14,188 nucleotides of DNA from a bacterium UBP1_UBA4783. Lineage in GTDB: Bacteria; Krumholzibacteriota; Krumholzibacteriia; Krumholzibacteriales; Krumholzibacteriaceae. Numbering within the stretch: position 1 is the first letter of the stretch; every line of letters starts with the position of its first letter. The position numbers and the translations under genes are program-made. This document shows, piece after piece, positions 7,593-14,188 of this stretch. The notes below the pieces were generated by a model that worked only from the letters and a program-made list of their open reading frames with translations, was not told the origin of the DNA and did no database searches. The stretch is taken from positions 1 through 14,188 of the forward strand of contig DHHB01000022.1 of NCBI GenBank assembly GCA_002403075.1, in the 5' to 3' direction.

Positions 7593-9305
7593 TTATTGCG
7601 CCGCGCCGGGCGGAGCGGCGGGCCGCGTCCGCTTGAGCGTGGCTTTGTTGAGATTGCCCTCGTCGATCGTGATATCGACGCCCTTGCGCCAATTTTTGAG
7701 CTTTTCCTTCAGAATCTTCTCGGAGCGCTCCTCGCTGAGCTTTGTCCGGATGCTCTGCGAGGCGTTCTCGAACGAGACCGCCTCGGGCGCCTTGATCTCG
7801 AACACCGTGACGATCGCCCATCCGCGGGGGACCTGAACCGGGTCCGATATCTCGCCCCTGCGCAGCGAGAACACCGTGGCGTCGTAATCCACGTATCGCC
7901 CGCGCGGGAACATCCCGATCCGCCCCCCGTTGTCCTTGACGCTCGGATCCTCGGAGTATTTCACGGCGAGCTTCGCCCAGTTGTCGCCGCGCTTCGCGAG
8001 CTTGGCCACTTCCTCGGCCTTGTCCTTCGATCCGACGAGGATGACGCCGAAATCGCGCTGCTCCTGCGTCAGGAGCTCCGCCTGATGCTCGTCGTAATAC
8101 TGCCGGATCTCGGGATCGGAAACGACGACTTCCTTGCCCACCTGATCGTTGTAGAGGGAGTAGACGAGGAACATTTCCCGCTTTTCCTCGAGACCCTTCG
8201 CCACCTCGGGAACGTTCTGGATCTTGAGCTTCTCTTGCACGTACGTCGGGAGCACGTGATCCCAGAGGCGCCGGTGGATCGATTCGACGACGTGTTCCTT
8301 GCCTCTCTCGCGGCGCGGCCGGTCGGGGAGCGGAATCGTCTCGTATATCCTCATGTAGTCCTTGATCGTGTAGCTCGAATCGGCGAACTGCGCCATGAGC
8401 ATCTGGCGGTACTGCTCCGGAACCTCGAGCTTCGGCGCGTTCTCGTACGTCACTCTCCCCTCGACGATGGCCCCGAACTCGATGTCGGGGGGCAGATTGC
8501 TGTAGACGATGTCGACGGCGTCCTTATAGATGACGAGGCCGACCTCCTTCTCGATCCTCTTCTTGAGCTCCATGAGGAGCTGCTTTTCCTTGATCGCGCG
8601 CAAGCGCCGTCCCGCCCATTCGAGATCCTTGTCCGGGGTGATCGCGCGTACGCGGTGCACCTTTATGAGCGCGTACCCCGTAGACGTCGCGAGCGGCTGG
8701 GAGACGTCCCCCTCCTTCATCGAGAAGAGCGCCTCCTCTATCCAGTGAAACATCTCGCCGATGTTGCTCGGCCCGATGAATCCGCCGTCGCCGGCGTCGG
8801 GGCTCAGCGAGTATTTTCTCGCCATCTCCGCGAAATCGGCCCCGCCGAGGATCTGTTCCCGCACCGCGCGCGCCTCGTTCTCATCGGCGAGCACGATCTG
8901 GCTCAGGCTGTACTCGTTGTGCATCTTGTCGAAGTAGCTCTTTATCTCCGCGTCGGTCACGGTGACCTTTTTGACGACGAGCTCGTTTTCCATCGCCGCG
9001 ACGAGGTACTGCCCCTTGTAGCGCTCCCAGAAGTTGACGAACCCCTTCTCCTTGTCGTAGCCCGCGGCGAGGGCCTTGACCGCCATGACTTCCTTGTCGA
9101 TCATGATTTCGAGCAGCTCTTTCTTGCCGGCGAGGTCGGCGGCCGCCGGGAGGTATTTTTCCTCCATGGCCTCCGCCGCCTTTTCAAACTCGCCGATCGT
9201 GATCGTCCGGTCGCCGATCTTCGCGACCACTTTGTCCTCCTTCTTGCCGCATCCGAGCGAGAGGAGGAACGAGAGCGCCGCCGCGCAGAGGATTGCTTTC
9301 TTCAA
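7593..9305 (-). CDS. Lipoprotein with two degenerate parvulin-like domains
   Basis: A 570-residue exported protein of the SurA/PpiC superfamily. Translated from the TTG at 9303-9305 it begins MKKAILCAAALSFLLSLG then Cys19, an excellent lipoprotein signal (LSLGC). AAAGGAG six bases upstream supports this over a TTG 24 bases further up. Residues 25-125 are a SurA-like N-domain (VVAKIGDRTITIGEFEKA). Domain 1 covers about 130-220 and domain 2 about 415-505, separated by about 190 residues that include a second YYDEHQAELL-type linker (403-412). Both parvulin domains lack both family histidines: SQIV (Gln136) and GYALIKV in the first, FGVILV and GWAIVTV in the second. It therefore probably binds clients as a chaperone without isomerase activity. 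It is first of three SurA-like genes in a row. The C-terminus is a basic and proline/alanine-rich tail. Confidence 0.85.
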   Translation of the reverse strand: MKKAILCAAALSFLLSLGCGKKEDKVVAKIGDRTITIGEFEKAAEAMEEKYLPAAADLAGKKELLEIMIDKEVMAVKALAAGYDKEKGFVNFWERYKGQYLVAAMENELVVKKVTVTDAEIKSYFDKMHNEYSLSQIVLADENEARAVREQILGGADFAEMARKYSLSPDAGDGGFIGPSNIGEMFHWIEEALFSMKEGDVSQPLATSTGYALIKVHRVRAITPDKDLEWAGRRLRAIKEKQLLMELKKRIEKEVGLVIYKDAVDIVYSNLPPDIEFGAIVEGRVTYENAPKLEVPEQYRQMLMAQFADSSYTIKDYMRIYETIPLPDRPRRERGKEHVVESIHRRLWDHVLPTYVQEKLKIQNVPEVAKGLEEKREMFLVYSLYNDQVGKEVVVSDPEIRQYYDEHQAELLTQEQRDFGVILVGSKDKAEEVAKLAKRGDNWAKLAVKYSEDPSVKDNGGRIGMFPRGRYVDYDATVFSLRRGEISDPVQVPRGWAIVTVFEIKAPEAVSFENASQSIRTKLSEERSEKILKEKLKNWRKGVDITIDEGNLNKATLKRTRPAAPPGAAQ

Positions 9306-9311
9306 CGCAGG

Positions 9312-9318
9312 CTCCTTT
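9312..9318 (-). promoter_or_regulatory. Shine-Dalgarno site deciding a TTG start
   Basis: The minus strand reads AAAGGAG, six bases before the TTG at 9303-9305. No ATG or GTG is available nearby. Starting here gives a textbook lipoprotein signal peptide, whereas the TTG at 9327-9329 has no comparable site and adds eight charged residues before the signal. Confidence 0.7.
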
Positions 9319-9341
9319 CTCCGTTTCAACGACTATCCGAA

Positions 9342-9360
9342 CGGCTCCGCGGGGGAGCCG
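9342..9360. repeat. Inverted repeat, 7-bp stem and 5-base loop
   Basis: The plus strand reads CGGCTCC, then GCGGG, then GGAGCCG: a perfect 7-bp GC-rich stem. It lies 24 bases upstream of the ribosome-binding site of the 570-residue lipoprotein gene, so in its mRNA it would form a hairpin in the 5' leader if transcription reads through or starts upstream. No U-run follows on the minus strand, so it is not a canonical intrinsic terminator. Confidence 0.55.
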
Positions 9361-9382
9361 GTATTCACTCCGCGACCGCGGG

Positions 9383-9404
9383 GGCGCGCCTCGCGAGGCG
9401 CGCC
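9383..9404. repeat. Perfect 22-bp palindrome after mfd
   Basis: The sequence GGCGCGCCTCG and its exact reverse complement abut to form a fully self-complementary 22-mer, able to fold into a hairpin with a 9-bp stem and 4-base loop (or a 10-bp stem on DNA extrusion). It begins 15 bases past the mfd stop codon on the minus strand. In the mfd mRNA the bases after it are C/G-rich, so a standard U-tract terminator is absent. On the plus strand it is followed by TTTCCT. Possible roles are mRNA 3'-end stabilisation or factor-dependent termination, or a dimer-protein binding site. None is demonstrated. Confidence 0.6.
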
Positions 9405-9418
9405 TTTCCTATCTATGT

Positions 9419-12400
9419 TTAACTATTCAATTTAGCAGAAGATTCCAGCGATTTCAACAGGTTTTCGAGGTCGGCGAGCCGCGACTCGATCGCGGTACCG
9501 CCTGCCGGCTCGCGCGTCGCGCCGCGATCCGGGGCGCAGTCGCCGGGCGCCCCGGAGGGGCCCCCCGCTTCCCCCTTCCCCGGACGCACGGTCATGCCGA
9601 AGCCGTCCTTCGTCGAGAACGCGAGCCGGCCCGCGAAGAGCTCGACGGTCTCCGCGATCTTCACGCGATCGGGCACGCGGGCCGCCGCGAATCCGGCGTG
9701 GAGCGTCCCCGCGCGGGCTATCTCGATCCGCTCGATCCCGGCCGCCCCAGCGCGGGCCTTGATCTCGACGAGCCGCAGCATGTTCACGGCGGGGGCGGGC
9801 GGCGGGCCGAAGCGATCGCGGAGCTCGTTCCTCATTTCCTCGGCCTCGGCCGCGGAACCGATCCGGGAGACGCGCCGGTAGATATCCATGCGTTCCTCGG
9901 AGTCGAGGACGTACTCGGACGGGAGGTACGCGGGAACCGGAACGCTCATGCGGATCTCTCTCTCCTCGGGGACCGGCTCGCCGCGCAGCCGCGCCACTTC
10001 CTCGCGCAGCATCCGCGTGTAGAGATCGAGGCCGACGGCGGCGACGTGGCCGGACTGCTCGACGCCGAGGAGGTTCCCCGCTCCCCGGATCTCGAGGTCG
10101 CGCATCGCGATGCGGTACCCCGCGCCGAGGTAATCGAACTCGCTGATGGCCTGAAGCCGCTTCACGGCCTGGGGAGTGAGCGTCTTCCCTTTCGGCACGA
10201 GGAGGTAGGCGTACGCCTTGCGGTCGGAGCGGCCGACGCGGCCGCGGAGCTGGTAGATCTGCGCGAGGCCGAACCGGTCGGCTCGGTTGATGACGATCGT
10301 GTTCACGTTGGGAAAATCGAGCCCCGCCTCGATGATCATCGTGCAGACGAGGACGTCGAATCGCCGCTCGAGAAAATCAATCATTCGGCGCTCGAGCTCG
10401 CGCTCGTGCATCTGCCCGTGCGCCGAGGAGATCCGGACGCGCTCGGGGAGGAGGCGCCGCAGATACCCCTCCATGACGGCGATCGACTGCACGCGGTTGT
10501 GGACGAAGAAGACCTGCCCGCCGCGGTCCACCTCCCGCATGACGGCGTCGCGGATGCGGTCGTCGTCGAAGGGGAGGATCTCGGTGTGGATCGGCAGCCT
10601 GTTGCGCGGCGGCGTGTCGATCACGCTGAAATCGCGGATCCCCGAGAGCGCCATCGAGAGCGTTCGGGGGATCGGCGTCGCGGTCATGCTGAGCACGTCG
10701 ACGCTCTTTTTGATCGCGCGGAACCGGTCCTTGTGGCGCACCCCGAAGCGGTGCTCCTCGTCGACGACGACGAGCCCGAGATCGCGGAACAGGATGTCCC
10801 CCGAGAGGAGCCGGTGCGTGCCGACGACGACGTCGACCCGCCCTCCCGCCGCGTCGGCGACGACCTTCTTCTGGTGAGCCGGGGTGACGAAGCGGCTCAG
10901 CATCGCGACCGTCACCGGGTAGCCCTGCAGCCGCTCGCTCACCGTCGCGTAATGCTGCATCGCGAGGATGGTCGTCGGCACGAGGATCGCGACCTGCTTG
11001 CCGGAGAGCGCCGCCTTGAAGGCGGCCCGCACGGCGACCTCCGTCTTGCCGAAGCCGACGTCGCCGCACAGCAGCCTGTCCATCGGGCGCTGGGACTCCA
11101 TGTCGTTCTTGACCTCGGCGGTCGCGCGGAGCTGGTGCTCGGTCTCCTCGTACGGGAACGACGCCTCCATCTCCTTCTGCCACGCCCGGTCGGGGGGATA
11201 CGCGAACCCCTTCGCGAGCTGGCGCGCGGCGTACACCTCGAGAAGATCGCGCGCGATCTTCTCGGCGCTCTTTCTCGCCCGCTCGCGGGTGCGGGTCCAC
11301 GCCGCGCTCCCGAGCCGGGCGAGCTCCGGCTCGTCGCCCTCCCCGCCCGTGTACTTCTCGACCATCCGAAGCTGCGCGACCGGGATGAAAAGATGGTCGT
11401 CGCCGCCGTACCGCAGGTCGAGGCATTCCGTGCGCCCGCCTTCGACGTCGATGACGCGCATCCCCATGTAGCGGCCGATCCCGTGGTTCACGTGGACGAT
11501 GAAGTCCCCCGCGTGGAAATGCGACGGATCGTAGGCGAGGGACCGGCTCCGCGCGGGCTTCGTGTGATACGGCCGGTGGTAGCGGCCGAAGACCTCCGCC
11601 TCGCTGAGAAAGAATATGCCGAGATCGGGCCAGCGGAAACCGCTCGAGAGCTCCCCGAGCGGAAAATCGATCTCCATCGCGACGTCCTCGAGGAGATCCT
11701 CGGCCCGGTCGCGCTGGGGGCGGTTCGCGCAGAAGAAGTAGACGCGCGAGCCCTTGCGCACCTCCTTCTCGACGTCGCTCACGAGACCGGCGAGGTTGCG
11801 CCGGTAATCTCCGGGGGACGAGGCGCCGAACCGGACCGCCCCCTCCCACTCGAGCGCGTGGATCGACACCCGCCGCGCGGCCGCGAGCACCTCGGCAAGC
11901 GCCTCCTCCCCAACGTAGACCTCCTCGGGTGCGGGATAGAGATTCCCCTCCTCGCGGCTCCGCTCGTATCTCTCGGCGATCTCCCCGCGGAATTCGCCCA
12001 GGGACGTCTCGATATTCTCGGCGTCCACGAGCGCGACGACGGGCGGCGCCGTGAAATGATCGAAGAGCGGGACGACCTCGTGGACCGCCGCGGCGTAATG
12101 TTCCATGCCGAAGAACGAGATCCCCTTCTCGAGCCGTTCCGCCGCGACGAGACGCGTCTCGCGCTCCTCGCCGGCGAGCGGCCCGCCCGAGCCGCGCAGC
12201 CGCGCCGCGAGCCGCGCCACGCCCTCCGGATCGAGGTAGAGATGGGACGGCGGGTGTACCCTCAGGGCCTCTCGCGCTCCGGTCGAGCGCTGGGTTTCGA
12301 TGTCGAAGGCGCGCATCGAGACGATCGTGTCGCCGTCGAACTCCATGCGGACGGGCTCGTCCTCGGCGACGGCGAAGAGGTCGAATATCCCGCCGCGCAC

Positions 12401-12925
12401 GGCGAACATCCCCTTCGCCTCGACCGTCTCGTGCCGTTCGTATCCGAGCCGGACGAGGGTTTCGGCGAGATCCGTCGGATCGCGCTCCTCGCCGGCGCGG
12501 ATCTCGACGACGAGGCTCCGGAAGAGCGCGGGCGCATAGACCTTCTTGAGCGCGCCGCGGAGCGTGCAGACGAGCGCCCGGACCCGTCCCGCTCCGAGCG
12601 CGTCGAGCGCGAGCATCTGCATGCCGGTGAGGTTGCGGTCGGGGTCGTGATAGTCGTAGGGGAGGATTTCGTCCTCGGGATACGCGACGACCCCGTCCAT
12701 GCCGAAGATGCGGAGGTCGTCCTCGACGTCGCGCGCGCGCACGGGATCGGGCGCGACGACGAGAAGCGGAGAGCGAAGATCCTCGGCGAGCCGGGCGAGA
12801 AGAAGGGCCCGGGCGCTTCCGTAGAGACCGGCGACGCGGACGGCTCCCGCTTCGCGCCCCGCCGTCGCGAGGACGGCCTTGTACTGGGGGAGCGCCGCGA
12901 GCGCGCGTTTCACGTCATCCCACAT
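9419..12925 (-). CDS. mfd: Transcription-repair coupling factor Mfd
   Basis: A 1168-residue cytoplasmic DNA translocase that removes RNA polymerase stalled at lesions and recruits UvrA. In order: UvrB-like N-terminal module with a degenerate P-loop (about 1-220, RGGIFDLF at 177-184); the middle D3 region; the CarD-like RNA polymerase-interaction domain (about 470-530, GDFIVHVNHGIGRYMGM); then the RecG-like motor. Motor motifs: Walker A GDVGFGKTE (621-629), DEEHRFG (722-728), SMTATPIPRT (746-755), and QIYQLRGRVGRSDRKAY (889-905). The D7 domain follows to about residue 1110. Length is normal for Mfd. The last 55 residues are a Gly/Pro-rich linker ending in a short amphipathic helix (RLADLENLLKSLESS), beyond what is typical. 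The ATG at 12923-12925 is preceded closely by GGGGGAGG and overlaps the previous gene's end by 11 bases. Confidence 0.97.
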   Translation of the reverse strand: MWDDVKRALAALPQYKAVLATAGREAGAVRVAGLYGSARALLLARLAEDLRSPLLVVAPDPVRARDVEDDLRIFGMDGVVAYPEDEILPYDYHDPDRNLTGMQMLALDALGAGRVRALVCTLRGALKKVYAPALFRSLVVEIRAGEERDPTDLAETLVRLGYERHETVEAKGMFAVRGGIFDLFAVAEDEPVRMEFDGDTIVSMRAFDIETQRSTGAREALRVHPPSHLYLDPEGVARLAARLRGSGGPLAGEERETRLVAAERLEKGISFFGMEHYAAAVHEVVPLFDHFTAPPVVALVDAENIETSLGEFRGEIAERYERSREEGNLYPAPEEVYVGEEALAEVLAAARRVSIHALEWEGAVRFGASSPGDYRRNLAGLVSDVEKEVRKGSRVYFFCANRPQRDRAEDLLEDVAMEIDFPLGELSSGFRWPDLGIFFLSEAEVFGRYHRPYHTKPARSRSLAYDPSHFHAGDFIVHVNHGIGRYMGMRVIDVEGGRTECLDLRYGGDDHLFIPVAQLRMVEKYTGGEGDEPELARLGSAAWTRTRERARKSAEKIARDLLEVYAARQLAKGFAYPPDRAWQKEMEASFPYEETEHQLRATAEVKNDMESQRPMDRLLCGDVGFGKTEVAVRAAFKAALSGKQVAILVPTTILAMQHYATVSERLQGYPVTVAMLSRFVTPAHQKKVVADAAGGRVDVVVGTHRLLSGDILFRDLGLVVVDEEHRFGVRHKDRFRAIKKSVDVLSMTATPIPRTLSMALSGIRDFSVIDTPPRNRLPIHTEILPFDDDRIRDAVMREVDRGGQVFFVHNRVQSIAVMEGYLRRLLPERVRISSAHGQMHERELERRMIDFLERRFDVLVCTMIIEAGLDFPNVNTIVINRADRFGLAQIYQLRGRVGRSDRKAYAYLLVPKGKTLTPQAVKRLQAISEFDYLGAGYRIAMRDLEIRGAGNLLGVEQSGHVAAVGLDLYTRMLREEVARLRGEPVPEEREIRMSVPVPAYLPSEYVLDSEERMDIYRRVSRIGSAAEAEEMRNELRDRFGPPPAPAVNMLRLVEIKARAGAAGIERIEIARAGTLHAGFAAARVPDRVKIAETVELFAGRLAFSTKDGFGMTVRPGKGEAGGPSGAPGDCAPDRGATREPAGGTAIESRLADLENLLKSLESSAKLNS

Positions 12926-14188
12926 GGTCCTCCCCCGTCCCGCGCCGCTCGCGCTGCGCCACGACGAGCTCGGCGGCGAAGACGGCGATCGCCGCGAGAA
13001 GGAGCGGCAGCGCGATCTCCTTTCCCTCGCGGGCGGCGCGAACCGCGGCGGAGAGGCCGTCTCTCCCGCCGGCGTCCGCGCTGTGCTCGAGCCCGAGCGA
13101 GTCGGCCGCCTCGTCGGTCGAGAGATACGAGAGGTCCGATTCGAGCCGACAGTCCGGATTGACGGCGACCACGGCCGCGATCGTGGCCCCGGCTGTGATC
13201 GTGACGAAGCCCGGCTCGCGGGCCGCGGGCAGGACGGCGTTCTCCGGCCCGGCGCCGTGATCCGGCGCGCTCTTCCATACGCTCCCGTCCGGCATGCGCG
13301 CGGAGATCTCCCCGCGAACGCCGTCCGGGAAGGGGATAGGCTCGCCGACGAGCACCCCTTCCGACGGGGCCCCGCGCGCGCCGGCAGCGAGAACCATCTG
13401 CTGCACGAGCGGGAGAAAGAACGGCGAGAGCACGAGCTCCCCCGCCTCCGGGACGGGATCGACGCAGGCGAAGACGATCGCTCCCTCGCCGATCCGTTCT
13501 CTCCAGACGAAAGGGTTCCCCGTCGAGAAGGACAGCAGCACGTCGGCCGGCCTCGCGCCTCGCACGAACGCCGCTCTCCGGAAGCGAAGCCGCGCGAGCG
13601 CCGCAAGATCCTCCTCCGCGAACGGAGAGAGGAATTCCGGCGCCCGCTCCGGGCGCACGATCGTGAAGTACCCCTGCGGCATGTCGGCGAACTCGATCGA
13701 CAACCGCGCGCGGCTCAGCGACCCGACGGCGCCGGCGTGCTCGGGCAGCACGAAAACGAGCGCCGTGCCGCCGCCCTCGACGAATCGCCGGAGAAGCGCG
13801 ATATCGCGCGCCTCGAGGCCGGGGCCCGGCCCGAGCACGACCGCGTCCGCCCGGTCGAAATCCGCCGAGACGACATCCCGCGCGCTCCGGCGCGCGAGCG
13901 CGACGTCGCTCTCGGAGCCCGCCGGCGACAGGGCCTGCTCGAGGTAGAACCCCCCCTCGTCCGCGACGAGGAGCGCGTTCGCCTTCTCGCGCACGCGGAT
14001 CGCGAAGTAGCGCGCGTCGTCCGCCGGAAGCCGGTCGGAGCTCTTTCGGACGACGCCCTCGATCCATCCCGCCAGGTCGGCGTGGAGCACCGCCGTCTCG
14101 ACGGCGGTCCCGCCGGGACCGATCGCGATCTCCTTCTCCATGACCCGCCGTCCGGACGCCTCCACCTCGATCGGAAAGCGCGCCTCTC
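12915..14188 (-). CDS. BatA-like membrane protein, C-terminal part only (N-terminus outside window)
   Basis: At least 423 residues, open to the window edge. An internal GTG at 14163-14165 is not the true start, because the preceding codons (ARFPIEVEASG) continue the same beta-rich domain. Visible: a beta-sandwich-like start; a segment NALLVADEGGFYLEQALSP (about 71-89 of the fragment); a nucleotide-fold-like stretch (ADAVVLGPGP, then RRFVEGGGTALVFV, about 115-145) of the kind seen in BatA and related von Willebrand-associated proteins; a further beta domain; and a single C-terminal membrane helix (ALPLLLAAIAVFAAELVVAQ) followed by a short basic tail. The expected N-terminal paired membrane helices would lie off the window. 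Function is not known; the family is linked by name to aerotolerance operons. Its stop overlaps mfd by 11 bases. Family assignment is by general resemblance. Confidence 0.55.
   Translation of the reverse strand, partial: EARFPIEVEASGRRVMEKEIAIGPGGTAVETAVLHADLAGWIEGVVRKSSDRLPADDARYFAIRVREKANALLVADEGGFYLEQALSPAGSESDVALARRSARDVVSADFDRADAVVLGPGPGLEARDIALLRRFVEGGGTALVFVLPEHAGAVGSLSRARLSIEFADMPQGYFTIVRPERAPEFLSPFAEEDLAALARLRFRRAAFVRGARPADVLLSFSTGNPFVWRERIGEGAIVFACVDPVPEAGELVLSPFFLPLVQQMVLAAGARGAPSEGVLVGEPIPFPDGVRGEISARMPDGSVWKSAPDHGAGPENAVLPAAREPGFVTITAGATIAAVVAVNPDCRLESDLSYLSTDEAADSLGLEHSADAGGRDGLSAAVRAAREGKEIALPLLLAAIAVFAAELVVAQRERRGTGEDHVG
12929..12936 (-). promoter_or_regulatory. Shine-Dalgarno site of mfd
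   Basis: The minus strand reads GGGGGAGG, then ACC, then the mfd ATG. It lies inside the 3' end of the upstream membrane-protein gene. It fixes the mfd start at 12925 even though the frame stays open to about 13606 with no Mfd-like sequence. The three-base spacing is tight if the final GG pairs, and normal if the upstream G-run pairs. Confidence 0.6.

Larger units (their letters stand above)
9306..9418. other. Intergenic gap between mfd and the parvulin cassette
   Basis: At 113 bases this is the only sizeable non-coding stretch in the window. It holds two inverted repeats (9342-9360 and 9383-9404), a short AT-rich patch next to the mfd stop codon (about 9405-9421) and the ribosome-binding site of the next gene. 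I could not find a convincing -35/-10 pair on the minus strand. It is the natural place for the mfd transcript to end or be processed and for a new transcription unit to begin, but the sequence does not prove either. Confidence 0.6.

Noticed and set aside
6643..7821. Upstream extension of the surA-like frame to about 840 residues
   Set aside because: The extra part is Arg-rich, lies across two other real genes, and the strong GAGGAGG plus signal peptide fix the start at 6642.
9383..9404. Palindrome as a Rho-independent terminator of mfd
   Set aside because: On the minus strand the hairpin is followed by C/G-rich sequence with no U-tract. It may act otherwise, but a canonical terminator is not supported.
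6909..9422. Plus-strand open frame of over 830 codons opposite the parvulin lipoproteins
   Set aside because: Antisense shadow. The minus-strand frames have signal peptides, ribosome-binding sites and parvulin-like folds; this one has none.
9405..9440. Promoter for the parvulin cassette in the AT-rich patch at the mfd end
   Set aside because: A TTGAAT and a TAGATA can be picked out on the minus strand, but they are only 9 bases apart, too close for a -35/-10 pair.
9293..13162. Very long plus-strand open frame (nearly 1290 codons) opposite mfd
   Set aside because: It is an antisense shadow in GC-rich DNA. The translation is Arg/Asp/His/Glu-rich with no recognisable domain, while the minus strand encodes full-length Mfd with all motifs.
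12926..13606. Upstream extension of the mfd frame by 227 residues
   Set aside because: The extension is Ser/Arg-rich junk overlapping the BatA-like gene. Mfd homology begins at the ATG at 12925 with a ribosome-binding site before it.
1..14188. CRISPR arrays, tRNA/rRNA genes, insertion sequences, phage or defence genes
   Set aside because: No regularly spaced repeats, no transposase or integrase motifs and no RNA gene signatures were seen. The window is almost fully occupied by housekeeping and envelope genes.

Overview
The window is a GC-rich, gene-dense bacterial segment in which all eleven genes I can support lie on the minus strand. Read in the direction of transcription (from position 14188 down to 1), the order is: the C-terminal part of a BatA-like membrane protein (open at the window edge), mfd, a 570-residue lipoprotein with two parvulin-like domains, a 303-residue lipoprotein with one parvulin-like domain, a SurA-type periplasmic chaperone, a small S4-domain RNA-binding protein (RqcP/Hsp15-like), pdxA, ftsE, ftsX, an EnvC-type LytM protein, and the start of a DNA polymerase III delta-prime (holB) gene that runs out of the window at position 1. 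Genes are separated by 10-20 bases or overlap by 4-11 bases. The exception is a 113-base gap after mfd (9306-9418) holding two inverted repeats.

The organism is most likely a diderm (outer-membrane) bacterium with high GC. It has a SurA-type chaperone, two further exported parvulin-like lipoproteins and a catalytically degenerate EnvC next to FtsEX, all parts of a Gram-negative style envelope. Gene content and composition would suit an uncultivated FCB-type lineage (for example Eisenbacteria, Krumholzibacteria or Latescibacteria-like), but that is an impression and cannot be settled from this window.

Functionally there are three blocks. (1) Positions 9419-14188: a membrane protein fragment overlapping mfd, the transcription-repair coupling factor. 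(2) Positions 5299-9305: three exported parvulin/SurA-like proteins in a row, which look like a periplasmic folding cassette for outer-membrane proteins. Their parvulin histidines are lost in a graded way, so most of the domains probably act as chaperones, not isomerases. (3) Positions 1-5288: an S4 ribosome-quality-control-like protein, pdxA (vitamin B6 synthesis), then the ftsE-ftsX-envC division module and holB. The surA/pdxA proximity echoes the surA-pdxA neighbourhood of enterobacteria. The FtsE ATPase, FtsX membrane protein and EnvC activator form a complete system for coupling cytoplasmic ATP hydrolysis to septal peptidoglycan splitting by amidases; no amidase gene lies here.

The most checkable oddity is at the start of holB. 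The delta-prime reading frame has no ATG, GTG or TTG before its P-loop, while an ATG overlapping the envC stop codon is out of frame by exactly one base, with a C/G homopolymer between them. I found no convincing previously undescribed system, mobile element, CRISPR array, tRNA or rRNA. The long plus-strand open frames are high-GC shadows of the minus-strand genes.
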